Source: Bacteroidota bacterium (lineage in GTDB: Bacteria; Bacteroidota; Bacteroidia; Bacteroidales; JAAUTT01). Taken from it: a stretch of DNA of 64,000 bases. The notes under the pieces are model-generated. The model was not told the DNA's origin. It was given only the letters and a program-made list of their open reading frames with translations, and made no database searches. The DNA lies in the NCBI GenBank assembly GCA_030706405.1, contig JAUZOO010000005.1, positions 1-64,000 on the forward strand, given 5' to 3'. Both the position numbers and the translations under genes were made by a program. The stretch's first letter is position 1, and each line of letters starts with the position of its first letter. This document shows positions 24,279-32,155 of this stretch, one piece after another.

Positions 24279-25666
24279 ATTCCAAATAAATCTACATTCC
24301 CATTTTCGTCTTTTAGCTTCTTCTGAGCTATAACATCTTCAAGATTATTCCAAATAGTATCTGGAACAATTGGTGCAAAATCAAATTTCTCGATATTTTC
24401 AAGCTTAATAAAAGGATATTCCTTGTACTCGCTAAATAACGATTCCATTTGCGAAGGCTGTAGATAACGTAAAATGAAATTATAATGATTAAATACGTGC
24501 ATGTTTCGTTCTGTTTTTTTTAACCATTGAATATTTTTATATGCTAAATGACAAACACTAAAATTCGCCCAAAGGAAAATCCAGTCGGGTTTTATGGATA
24601 AATACCAATCATCGTCCAAGTTTATAAAACTTGTACGAAACGCAAGACATTTTAAATTAAATACTTTACTCTTATCTTTTAAATCATACCTTATATCAAC
24701 AACTTTTCTTGTAGCACTCTTTTTAGTCTTAGTCCATTCAATTGACCTTGGCTTCCATCTACCTATATCATCCTGTTGTATAGGAAGAAAAGCAAATAAC
24801 TTTTCATCTTTAAACCATTTAATTTTCATTTTATGGAGTTTGGCTTCAAGGCATTTTTTTAAAAGGTATTTGAACTGGGATAGTTGGTCGGCTGATAAAT
24901 TATAAAACTCATCACAAGAAAAAGGTTCTGCCGTTCCCTTGTCAATAATTTTAACCAAGCCAATTGTGTCATTCTGAAGATTGTGAAATGTGATTATTTT
25001 TCCATTCCAAATTATCCAATCGTGTGGAAAAGAAATATTTTGCATATACAATGCAGAAACTACATAATCGTGTAAGCTTGGTTTATAGAATGGCCGCTTT
25101 CTTTCTTTGTTATATTGCTTAACCGCATTTTTATCAATATTCAAATCTGCAATGTACAAATGACTTGGGAATTGAATTTTTACAAGATTAGAGTAAATAG
25201 ATTCAGTCCTATTAAAATACTCATTCTGTTTTTTATCAATTTCCATTTTTAACGCCTTCTCTAATTCTGTTCCTAATTCAAAGGCATCTTGTACAGTTTT
25301 TCTGAAATAATTTGGTTCGACCTTGCCCTCAAATTCTTTCTGGAAAGAATCTTTAGTATAAGTTGTATTTATGACAATTATTGGAATATTCAAACTTCTA
25401 GCAGTTTGATATTCTAACTCGGTAATAGACTCTTTTCCCTCAGGTTGCCAACCATAACGACCACCTAGAATCAATACATAAATATCTGATTCCATCACTT
25501 TATTTAAACAAGCCGTAAGAGAATCCGTACTTTGGGCTTCCATTGTGAACTCAGACATTATAGGAAAACCTCCGACCTTTTCAACAGCTCTCAAAGCAGC
25601 TTTTCTCTCGTTAGTTAAATCAAATATTGTGCTGCTTATGAATATTTTAGGCTGAGTAATAAACAT
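24275..25666 (-). CDS. DUF4062-APAZ effector partner of short Argonaute
   Basis: A 463-residue two-domain protein. N-terminal DUF4062 (about 5-110) has KIFISSTIFDLTNER (7-21), VLILGGRYGWQPEG (64-77) and ITELEYQTA (81-89). E85 sits where TIR NADases carry their catalytic Glu, and DUF4062 is a TIR-like fold by pattern. A linker (about 110-165) is followed by APAZ (about 166-450), with WIIWNGKIITFHNL, WFKDEKLFAFLPI, WTKTKKSATRKVVD, LKCLAFRTSFINLDDDWYLSI and the conserved 'KKTERNMHVFNHYNFI' run (383-398). APAZ replaces the missing N-terminal half of the pAgo and holds the complex together. The gene is first in a two-gene operon, with a 4-base overlap to pAgo. By analogy with SPARTA the effector would be switched on by target binding and cause cell death or dormancy. 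The reaction is inferred, most likely NAD(P) hydrolysis. Confidence 0.88.
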   Translation of the reverse strand: MFITQPKIFISSTIFDLTNERKAALRAVEKVGGFPIMSEFTMEAQSTDSLTACLNKVMESDIYVLILGGRYGWQPEGKESITELEYQTARSLNIPIIVINTTYTKDSFQKEFEGKVEPNYFRKTVQDAFELGTELEKALKMEIDKKQNEYFNRTESIYSNLVKIQFPSHLYIADLNIDKNAVKQYNKERKRPFYKPSLHDYVVSALYMQNISFPHDWIIWNGKIITFHNLQNDTIGLVKIIDKGTAEPFSCDEFYNLSADQLSQFKYLLKKCLEAKLHKMKIKWFKDEKLFAFLPIQQDDIGRWKPRSIEWTKTKKSATRKVVDIRYDLKDKSKVFNLKCLAFRTSFINLDDDWYLSIKPDWIFLWANFSVCHLAYKNIQWLKKTERNMHVFNHYNFILRYLQPSQMESLFSEYKEYPFIKLENIEKFDFAPIVPDTIWNNLEDVIAQKKLKDENGNVDLFGI

Positions 25667-25714
25667 ATTTTAATTTCTGTTCATTATTTAAATCATAATC
25701 TATTCTATTCTTGT

Positions 25715-25848
25715 GCATAACGGCGGTGGTATATTTCGGGCGGCTTTAAGAACTGTTTTCTTTTCTTCTGTTAGGACCTACTTGATAAGGAATTGCAAAC
25801 TTTTCAAGTTGCACTATCTTAACGAGTGAAATATAGCCGCATATTAGC
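25715..25848. repeat. attC-like inverted repeat before the Argonaute operon
   Basis: GCGGTGGTATATTTC (25723-25737) is complementary to GAAATATAGCCGC (25828-25840). On the minus strand the outer ends read GCTAAT... and ...CGTTATGC, after which the DUF4062-APAZ gene starts about 50 bases later. The geometry is that of an integron attC site, with unequal arms and a loop of about 90 bases, but the sequence differs from R1 and R2. Confidence 0.6.
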
Positions 25849-25849
25849 T

Positions 25850-26596
25850 TTAATTTTTCTTTGAATCTTTTTCTTCATAAAAGAGAAAATATCTATAAAC
25901 ATCCTTAATATAATTTGCCTTAAGAAACTTATACCTAGAAATAAATTGACAAACAATGTAGATTAACAACAAGATAATAAATGATTTGTTGTACCACATA
26001 ATTGAATCATTGTATATCAAATTCAAAATTCCCCAAGTAATAACTATAAAAAAAGGAAATGAAATTGATTCATATAAGTTTTTTAAATCTTTTAGTCGTT
26101 GATATTTTAAGTTTGAATAATTCAATAACAAGTATGTCTCACTCAATATATGTTGGTTTTTCTTTGAACTATTATTAATTTTCAATTTATTAAGGTTCGT
26201 TTCAATCGCATTTGAACTTTTCTTTCCAATTGCAAGAGGCTTTTTGTTAAAAAGATAAAAACAGAGACCTAGCTTTAATATTTTTTCTCTACATGATGCT
26301 TTAGTATACTTCTCTCTATCTTCAAATAATGCACTCGAATAAAGATCTCCCCAAAGTAAATTTGCTATACCTATCAGTATTTTTTCAGTAAATCTTAGAA
26401 GATTTCCAAGAATGTATGAACCCAAAAGCAATAATATAGTAACATAGACTACTGCATTCTGAGTTTTTAAAAATTCGATTACTATATCTTTCTGTAAAAC
26501 AGAAACTGAGATCAAGTATTTCGTAATAATTAATATCCAAATCAGACCTGATATTGAGTAGTTTATATAATCTTTGATATCAAATTTATCTGTCAT
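25850..26596 (-). CDS. Unknown multi-helix membrane protein
   Basis: 248 residues. Hydrophobic segments lie at about 15-33 and 48-70, then a long charged middle part (about 85-170), then two more at about 176-196 and 204-222, and a lysine/glutamate-rich tail ending EEKDSKKN. Topology suggests four membrane helices with a cytoplasmic loop of about 100 residues. No family is recognised. It lies upstream of the Argonaute operon on the same strand but is separated from it by an attC-like repeat, so it is more likely an independent cassette than a third subunit. Confidence 0.6.
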   Translation of the reverse strand: MTDKFDIKDYINYSISGLIWILIITKYLISVSVLQKDIVIEFLKTQNAVVYVTILLLLGSYILGNLLRFTEKILIGIANLLWGDLYSSALFEDREKYTKASCREKILKLGLCFYLFNKKPLAIGKKSSNAIETNLNKLKINNSSKKNQHILSETYLLLNYSNLKYQRLKDLKNLYESISFPFFIVITWGILNLIYNDSIMWYNKSFIILLLIYIVCQFISRYKFLKANYIKDVYRYFLFYEEKDSKKN

Positions 26597-26987
26597 TTTT
26601 TTCTTTTTAAAATTAAAGCTAACATCATTGCAATTTCAATACTACATATTATTTCAAAAATATTTATAATATACAATAATGAAATCATTCCTTCCTTAGC
26701 TCCGGTCTTCTATACTTTATCAACGTTTCAAGAGTATCGATTTATGAATCGTTGATTTGTCATATCTAAATTTCACTCCTCTAAATTATACATTATTACA
26801 TACTATTGTTTAGGCAATGGTTAAAAATAACATGTTGTTTAACATTCGGGGAGATTGGGGAGGTATAAATAGAAAGCCCGCCTTCCGGTTTTGTCAATGC
26901 GCGTGTAATTATTTAATTTTTCATCAACCATAAGGATAGCGCAGCAAAACAAAGGAAAGCGGGCTTTTCGGTAAAGCTTTGGTAAGG
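26597..26987. other. Gap at the right end of the accessory stretch
   Basis: AGCTAACATCATTGCAATTT, then CAATACTACATATTATTTC (about 26626-26660), resembles the R1/12.8-kb repeat. The middle is AT-rich with no gene. The right part holds the long inverted repeat at 26873-26967. Confidence 0.5.
26873..26967 (-). terminator. Long imperfect hairpin with terminator-like ends
   Basis: AAAGCCCGCCTTCC with GGTTTTG (26873-26893) faces CAAAAC and GGAAAGCGGGCTTT (26945-26967) across about 50 bases that include ATGCGCG/AGCGCA. It lies directly downstream of the leftward helical/regulatory-domain gene. The stem could act as its terminator; the length and the inner stem also fit a small mobile hairpin. Confidence 0.55.
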
Positions 26988-27911
26988 TTATCGCTTTTCG
27001 AGTTTGAGTTCAACCACTGTTAACTCGGAGCACGAAACGGCAACCTCAGTAAAGCAATCCTTAAAACCAGGTTTGGAAGCTTGTAAGCGGTACATTCCAT
27101 CGCCCATCGATTTAACGTTAAAACCGCCTTTGTCGGCGCTAACCTTTACAATTTTCCCATCCGGCAGTGCAGGAGTGCCCTCAATGGCTACTATGGTAAC
27201 AATAGCACCAATTACAGGTTCGTTGGTAGCGGCATCAAGTACCGTTCCACGCATCGCGATAGAGCTTTTACCTGTCATCACAATCTTACGCGATCGTTGG
27301 TAAACCTCGTAAAAATCGGGATGATCCATCCGTACAATCTCAACCAGGGCGTCGAGCTTTTTGAGCGCTTCGTCGGCTTTGGCAAACAAATCGGCTACCT
27401 GACTGGTAACCTGCGATTGTTTCATCAACTCGGTACGCGGAGCATTAACCACCTCTAAAAACAAGTTACGCCGTTCCTTTTGCTGGGTCTGGGATATGGC
27501 ATTAATCCCAAAGTTACTTAATAGATCCAGTTTCTCGTCAGCACGTTTAAGTACCAAATCAACACAGTTTAGCAATGCCATATCCGACATAGCACGCAAT
27601 TCGGTTTGAGTCACTTTTACCTCGGCCAATAACCTTGCATCATTGGAAACTTTGGCAAAAGCAATGATTTTATTGGTATTGTCATACGTAAAATTAATCA
27701 GCCTTTCCCTATGTTCTCTTTTTATGGCGGTTATCCCGCTTAAATCAGACGACTGGTCGGTGGTTAACAATAGAATCTCTCGAATAATGTTTTCCAGTTC
27801 ATCCAATGTTTCGGGGAAAAACGGTAATAAGGCAATAATTGCCGGATAAGACCTCAGGCTAGGTGCCAGCCCCAGAAGCATCTTTAAATAACATGATTGG
27901 TAATTCGTCAT
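26988..27911 (-). CDS. Helical protein with C-terminal carboxypeptidase-regulatory-like domain
   Basis: 307 residues. Residues 1-220 are mostly helical with repeated hydrophobic heptads (such as ETLDELENIIREILLL and ADEALKKLDALVEIV) and no signal peptide. Residues about 222-305 form a CarboxypepD-regulatory-like beta domain: GTVLDAATNEPVIGAIVTIV, DKGGFNVKSMGDGMYRLQASKPGF and a final VVELKLEKR. This domain is common in Bacteroidota receptors and surface proteins, but its presence on an apparently cytoplasmic helical protein is unusual. Function unknown. Codon and GC use is closer to the core than to the AT-rich genes on its left. Confidence 0.7.
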   Translation of the reverse strand: MTNYQSCYLKMLLGLAPSLRSYPAIIALLPFFPETLDELENIIREILLLTTDQSSDLSGITAIKREHRERLINFTYDNTNKIIAFAKVSNDARLLAEVKVTQTELRAMSDMALLNCVDLVLKRADEKLDLLSNFGINAISQTQQKERRNLFLEVVNAPRTELMKQSQVTSQVADLFAKADEALKKLDALVEIVRMDHPDFYEVYQRSRKIVMTGKSSIAMRGTVLDAATNEPVIGAIVTIVAIEGTPALPDGKIVKVSADKGGFNVKSMGDGMYRLQASKPGFKDCFTEVAVSCSELTVVELKLEKR

Positions 27912-28123
27912 TTTTTTGGGTTTAAGGGTTTACAATGAAAAATCAAATAATTAAAACTAAGATAATAATTATTAGAAATATGATTTATCCAAAATCGGGA
28001 TAATGCATTATGAATTTAACGGGTTATTTTATCCGGCAAGTTGTCAATAGCCGGTCGTTGGCCGATATCACCGGGTTTTATCCACCTCCCACACCTTATT
28101 TACCCCCGTTTTAATCTGTTTAG

Positions 28124-28396
28124 AGATGCGTACTTTTTGTTTATAGATGCTCTCTATCGTTTTATAGAAGCGTACTTTTTGTTTATAGATAGAATAAATA
28201 TGTTTGCAGATACATTTATTCTGTTTTTAGATGCATTCTTTTTCGGTTGACATGCATACTTTCCTTTTTCAGATACGTACTTTTCATTTTTAGATGCCTC
28301 CTACCGCTGTTGAGATGCGTCCTTTTCTATTTGAGATCCCTCCTTTCCATTTTCAGATGGGTGCTTTTTGGTTTGAGATCCCTCCTTTTTTAATTA
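28124..28396. repeat. 21-bp periodic imperfect tandem repeat, locus B
   Basis: Thirteen units with the core AGATGC(G/A)TACTTTT begin at 28124, 28145, 28166, 28187, 28208, 28229, 28250, 28271, 28292, 28313, 28334, 28355 and 28376: an exact 21-base step throughout, although the units themselves vary widely. The consensus differs from locus A at 7.4-7.8 kb, but period, length and intergenic setting are the same. One plus-strand frame encodes degenerate heptads (for example LFIDALY, RFIEAYF), but it has no supported start and stops early. Confidence 0.85.
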
Positions 28397-28442
28397 AACG
28401 GCGTCTATTGTTAACAGAGTACCGAATAATTTGAAAGCTGTA

Positions 28443-28631
28443 TCAATCATGTTAACCCTGTCTTTTTTTCATTTCTGGATGTAGACAGGATTACAGGATT
28501 AACAGGATTAAAAGAAACCACTCCTTCTTTAAGGATGATTTTGGGCTGTTACTAATCAATATTTTACAAGTAACATATTTCTTTACTATTGAACGGACGT
28601 TAATATCTTGTCAATCATGTTAATCCTGTCT
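28443..28631. repeat. Direct and inverted copies of a TTAATCCTGT element
   Basis: TCAATCATGTTAAYCCTGTC occurs at 28443-28462 and 28611-28630 (one difference). Between them, at about 28483-28510, GACAGGATTACAGGATTAAC and a further AGGATTA form an inverted, tandem version. This short ACAGGATTA family is scattered widely in bacterial genomes; its role is unknown. Confidence 0.65.
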
Positions 28632-28763
28632 GTTCAGTTTTTCTTATCACCTGCCGCTACATCTTAACCTAGGGGCGATATGCCTGGGAATGGGGGCTAC
28701 CCGTCTTAAAGAGAAGTTTTGTGGGCGTCTTTTCAGGGTATAACTTTGAATGAAGAAACAAAA

Positions 28764-28796
28764 TAAAAGCCCGTATTCCTGAGAACACGGGCTTGG
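28764..28796 (-). terminator. Intrinsic terminator of the DPP III gene
   Basis: AAGCCCGT (28767-28774) pairs with ACGGGCTT (28787-28794). Read leftward, the stem is followed by TTTATTTTG, fitting termination of the minus-strand gene that ends at 28830. Confidence 0.8.
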
Positions 28797-28829
28797 TTAT
28801 AAAGTAACTTTTCGCGATGCGGCTATTGC

Positions 28830-30890
28830 TTAGTTATAGGTCGGCAAAAATGAATGTTGTTTGCCGTATCTCATCATCTGGCCGATGAAATCGACAGGAT
28901 AGGAAACTTTAACATCCGTAATTTTTCCATCCTTCTCAATAAGGGTGTATTCCGGATTAATAAACCCGCTGTAAGGTGCAAGGTTCAGCTTCTTATAGCG
29001 TTCCAGCACTTCTGCGTGCAATTTAGGATCAACCTTAACGCCATAATTTTCAACCAAAGCTTTGCCGCCTTCAAAATCGCCTTCGGATTTGATGCGCTGT
29101 ATTTCTTTAAGCAATTCTCCAAAAAGTTTATGCAGCTTTTCAAAATCGTTAATCACAAAATAGGTTTTGCCATCCTTCACCTTTTTTTCGATAACGTTAT
29201 CGGCTTTACCTTTTTCGAAACACCACGAAGCTATTAACTGGCGGTTGCGCATATGGGCTTCCTCAATGTTTTTGCCGGGCTGTATGCGGGTAAGCTGGGT
29301 CATGAGGCCGTTACGGATGTATTTGATGTATTCGGCTTTGGCCGCGTCGGTCGATGGCAAAAGCTTCAGTTCAACCATTTTCGGGTCCATCAGGTAATAC
29401 AGGGCGAAAAGGTCGGCACGGGCTTCTTCAAGTGCCGACTGGTAATTTTTAAGCGCGTCGGAACTAACTCCCGGAAGTAACTGTCCGGAGCCATGTCCGA
29501 GGCATTCGTGCAAATCGGTGTGCAAATTATCGGTAATGAACCCGTATTTGTTTACCAGATCAACTTCATCTTTGTTGTACGAGAATTCTTCGAGGAAACC
29601 ATTGCCTTTGGCTGCCTGATCGTAAGCATAAGTGATGTTCTCGATAGTTACCGATTTAGAACCGTGTTCCTTACGAATCCAGTCGGCATTGGGCAAGTTG
29701 ATACCGATTGGCGTTGACGGATAGCAATCGCCCCCAAGTTGTGCCACATTAATAACTTTAGCCGAAACTCCTTTTACCTGTTTCTTTTTGAAACGACCGT
29801 CAACCGGCGAATGGTCTTCGAACCACTGGGCATTGGCACTGATAATTTCGGTGCGGTGTGTAGCCTCTACATTCTTAAAGTTAACCACCGACTCCCAGGT
29901 TGCTTTAAGGCTGAGCGGGTCTTCGTAATTTTCGATGAACCCGTTAATAAAGTCGATGTGCGATTTTAAATCGCCCACCCAAATAACATTATACTCGTCC
30001 CATGTTTTAAGGCTTCCGGTTTTATAATATGCAATCAGTTTCTCGATTCCATTTTTCTGCGTTTCGTTTTCGGCAACTCCGGCAGCCTTTTCGAGCCATT
30101 TTACGATTTCTTTGATAGCTGGACCGTAAAGACCGTCGATCTTATATACTTTTTCGAAAACCTTTCCGTTTTCCTTCACTAGTTTGGAGTTCAGTCCGTA
30201 AGAGATAGGCTCCTGATCGGACGGGTTGCGCATTTTATCATAAAACGCTTCGGCATCGTGTTGATTAATGCCTTCGTAAAAATTTACGGCCGAATTAAGG
30301 ACGAGGTCCTTGTCATGTTCGAGGCAAACCTTTTTGGGAAGGATGTTGGGGTCGAACATTACCGGCATAATCTTAGCCAGAAACTTATCGGCAGTTTCGC
30401 CCGATGCAAGCGGAAGCTTTGTCTGATCCGAATTTGCGATCAGCTGCTTAAAATAGTCTTGCGAAAACTCAGGAATGAATTTATCCTTAGCATAATGGTG
30501 GTAGATACCGTTGGAAAACCAAACGCGCTTGGTATAAACCATAAACTTTTTAAAGTCATCGCTATTACGGTCGCCTTTGTAGGTTTCGTAAATGGTTTCG
30601 AGCGTACGGCGAATGGCCAGATTATATTTTCCGTTCTGGTCAAACAAAATATCGCGACCGGCAATGGCAGCCTGACTGAGATAATAAACGAGTTCTTTCT
30701 GTTTAAGGCTCAACGTATCGAATCCGGGAACCTGATAACGAAGAATTTTGAGGTCGGCAAACTGTTCAACAATGTATTTGAACGTGTCAACCTGCTCTCC
30801 GTTTCCGGAAAGTTTGGTTCCGGGCTTACAAGAGAATGACAATGAACTAATCATAATTGTTATAAAAATAAAATTTTGAAATTTTCTCAT
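28830..30890 (-). CDS. Dipeptidyl-peptidase III (M49), lipoprotein
   Basis: A zinc exopeptidase that removes dipeptides from peptide N-termini. From the ATG at 30890 it has 686 residues with a lipoprotein signal (lipobox LSFSC), so it is probably membrane-anchored in the periplasm or at the surface. An upstream in-frame Met would spoil the signal peptide. The zinc motif is HECLGH (461-466), the six-residue form with Cys known from Bacteroides DPP III, and the third ligand lies in EEARAD (488-493). Both halves of the two-lobed fold appear present. It is a single gene with terminator downstream and a CAAATTTA promoter-like element upstream. Identity is secure. Confidence 0.92.
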   Translation of the reverse strand: MRKFQNFIFITIMISSLSFSCKPGTKLSGNGEQVDTFKYIVEQFADLKILRYQVPGFDTLSLKQKELVYYLSQAAIAGRDILFDQNGKYNLAIRRTLETIYETYKGDRNSDDFKKFMVYTKRVWFSNGIYHHYAKDKFIPEFSQDYFKQLIANSDQTKLPLASGETADKFLAKIMPVMFDPNILPKKVCLEHDKDLVLNSAVNFYEGINQHDAEAFYDKMRNPSDQEPISYGLNSKLVKENGKVFEKVYKIDGLYGPAIKEIVKWLEKAAGVAENETQKNGIEKLIAYYKTGSLKTWDEYNVIWVGDLKSHIDFINGFIENYEDPLSLKATWESVVNFKNVEATHRTEIISANAQWFEDHSPVDGRFKKKQVKGVSAKVINVAQLGGDCYPSTPIGINLPNADWIRKEHGSKSVTIENITYAYDQAAKGNGFLEEFSYNKDEVDLVNKYGFITDNLHTDLHECLGHGSGQLLPGVSSDALKNYQSALEEARADLFALYYLMDPKMVELKLLPSTDAAKAEYIKYIRNGLMTQLTRIQPGKNIEEAHMRNRQLIASWCFEKGKADNVIEKKVKDGKTYFVINDFEKLHKLFGELLKEIQRIKSEGDFEGGKALVENYGVKVDPKLHAEVLERYKKLNLAPYSGFINPEYTLIEKDGKITDVKVSYPVDFIGQMMRYGKQHSFLPTYN

Positions 30891-30911
30891 GGCGTTGGAT
30901 TTTAGAATGTA

Positions 30912-30919
30912 CAAATTTA
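30912..30919 (-). promoter_or_regulatory. Possible -7 element of the DPP III gene
   Basis: CAAATTTA is the complement of TAAATTTG (TAnnTTTG), 22 bases before the chosen ATG. A -33 partner is not convincing. Confidence 0.4.
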
Positions 30920-30974
30920 ACATTCCCTACCATCCAATTGCAATGAGGTAAACAAAAAAGACATACATAAGGTT

Positions 30975-32075
30975 GATGGTATGATACCCGCTGTAAAAAA
31001 GAGGCTTGAAAGACTTGGTTGCGTAATTGCATCCTGTTTAATATGGCAAGCGCACTTAGAAATACTAAAGTCTGACAGCTTATAAGTTTTTCATTTCTTT
31101 TTGCGCCCAAAAAGAAACGAAACAAAGAAAAAGTCTGACTGCGGAAACTCGTTCCGCCTATCGGCTTCACTCAAACAACCCGCAGCCATCATAGGTATTC
31201 TTTGTATAAGCCTCCGGCAGCACTGAACGTTAAATATTTCTATGTACTTCAATTCAGAACATCCGAAGGATAAAACAATAATTCCATAAAATGACTGCAA
31301 GCTGTTTATTCGCTCAAGCGCTCATGAGCTCGTCTTGCAGACTTCGGTTGAATGAAGTCGAGGAACGAGACGAAATGAGTTTTTGCAGTCAGAGTTTTTG
31401 GTGACTTTTTTCGACAAAAAAGTCACAAGACATTAAATAATGCATTCCCCGCTGTTAAAAAGAGACTTAAAAGATTTGGTTTGCGTAATTGCGTCAGGAT
31501 TTTTTCGAGACCAGAGGCTGGCGCGTATTTGTAATGCGTGCCTTACGCAAAATACACTCGTTACAAACGACCGCGAGCGCTGTATTCTGAATTAAAGTTT
31601 ATCGAAAAATTTAACGTTCAGGGCCGCCGAAGGCTTATACAAAGAATTCCGATGATGGCTGCAAGCTGTTTGAGTGAAGCCGATAGGCGGAACGAGTTCT
31701 TGCAGTCAGAGTTTTTGGTGACTTTTTTCGACAAAAAAGTCACAAGACATTAAATAATGTATTCCCCGCTGTTAAAAAGAGACTTTAAAGATTTGATTTG
31801 CTTAATTGCGTTAGAAGTTTTTCGAGCCCAGAGGCTGGCGCGCATTTGTAATGCGTGCCTTACGCAAAATACACTCGTTACAAACGACCGCGAGCGCTGA
31901 ACGTTAAATATTTCTATGTACTTCAATTCAGAACATCCGAAGGATAAAACAATAATTCCATAAAATGACTGCAAGCTGTCTGAATGAAGTCGAGGCACGA
32001 GACGGAATGAGTTTTTGCAGTCAGAGTTTTTGGTGACTTTTTTCGACAAAAAAGTCACAAGACAGTAAATAATGC
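30975..32075. repeat. Cluster of long direct and inverted repeats
   Basis: Three related units fill this gap. A segment of about 140 bases (31441-31582) recurs at 31758-31899 with few changes, and a decayed version begins near 30979. An 82-base segment is identical at 31222-31304 and 31897-31978. A block of about 115 bases at 31138-31255 recurs inverted at 31598-31714. Each unit ends with the same 26-base palindrome (GTGACTTTTTT...AAAAAAGTCAC) at 31401-31426, 31718-31743 and 32033-32058. Short open frames with shared peptide text (such as RRLIQRIPMMAA, SEADRRNEF) occur in the copies; I treat them as by-products. Confidence 0.85.
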
Positions 32076-32155
32076 ATTCCCCGATCCCTATTAATAATTT
32101 AATTGTCTGCAAAAAACATATTGTTAAATTTGATCCCAACTACTTAACCATTACT

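Larger units (their letters stand above)
27912..28829. other. 900-base gap with repeats only
   Basis: No gene is supported. From left to right: AT-rich upstream sequence of the leftward helical gene; the 21-bp periodic repeat (28124-28391); two 21-bp direct copies of a TTAAYCCTGT element with an inverted copy between them; and the terminator of the DPP III gene. A 69-codon open frame at 28041-28250 is a by-product of the 21-bp repeat. Confidence 0.6.

Noticed and set aside
25850-26596. Third subunit of the Argonaute system
   Set aside because: Same strand and adjacent, but separated by an attC-like repeat with about 180 bases between genes; known short pAgo systems need only two genes.
28041-28250. 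69-codon frame with FIDA-type heptads
   Set aside because: Same reason as the 7.5-kb frames; it stops within the repeat.
28124-28396. CRISPR array
   Set aside because: No spacer/repeat alternation; strict tandem 21-bp units.
31091-31300. Short open frames with shared peptide text in the repeat cluster (also 31538-31753 and 31750-32139)
   Set aside because: They lie wholly inside copied repeat units in both orientations, have no ribosome-binding site or domain, and differ in ends; they are by-products of the repeats.
32072-32155. N-terminal extension of the CBM9-like protein
   Set aside because: It runs into the repeat cluster; the Met at 32156 starts a proper signal peptide.
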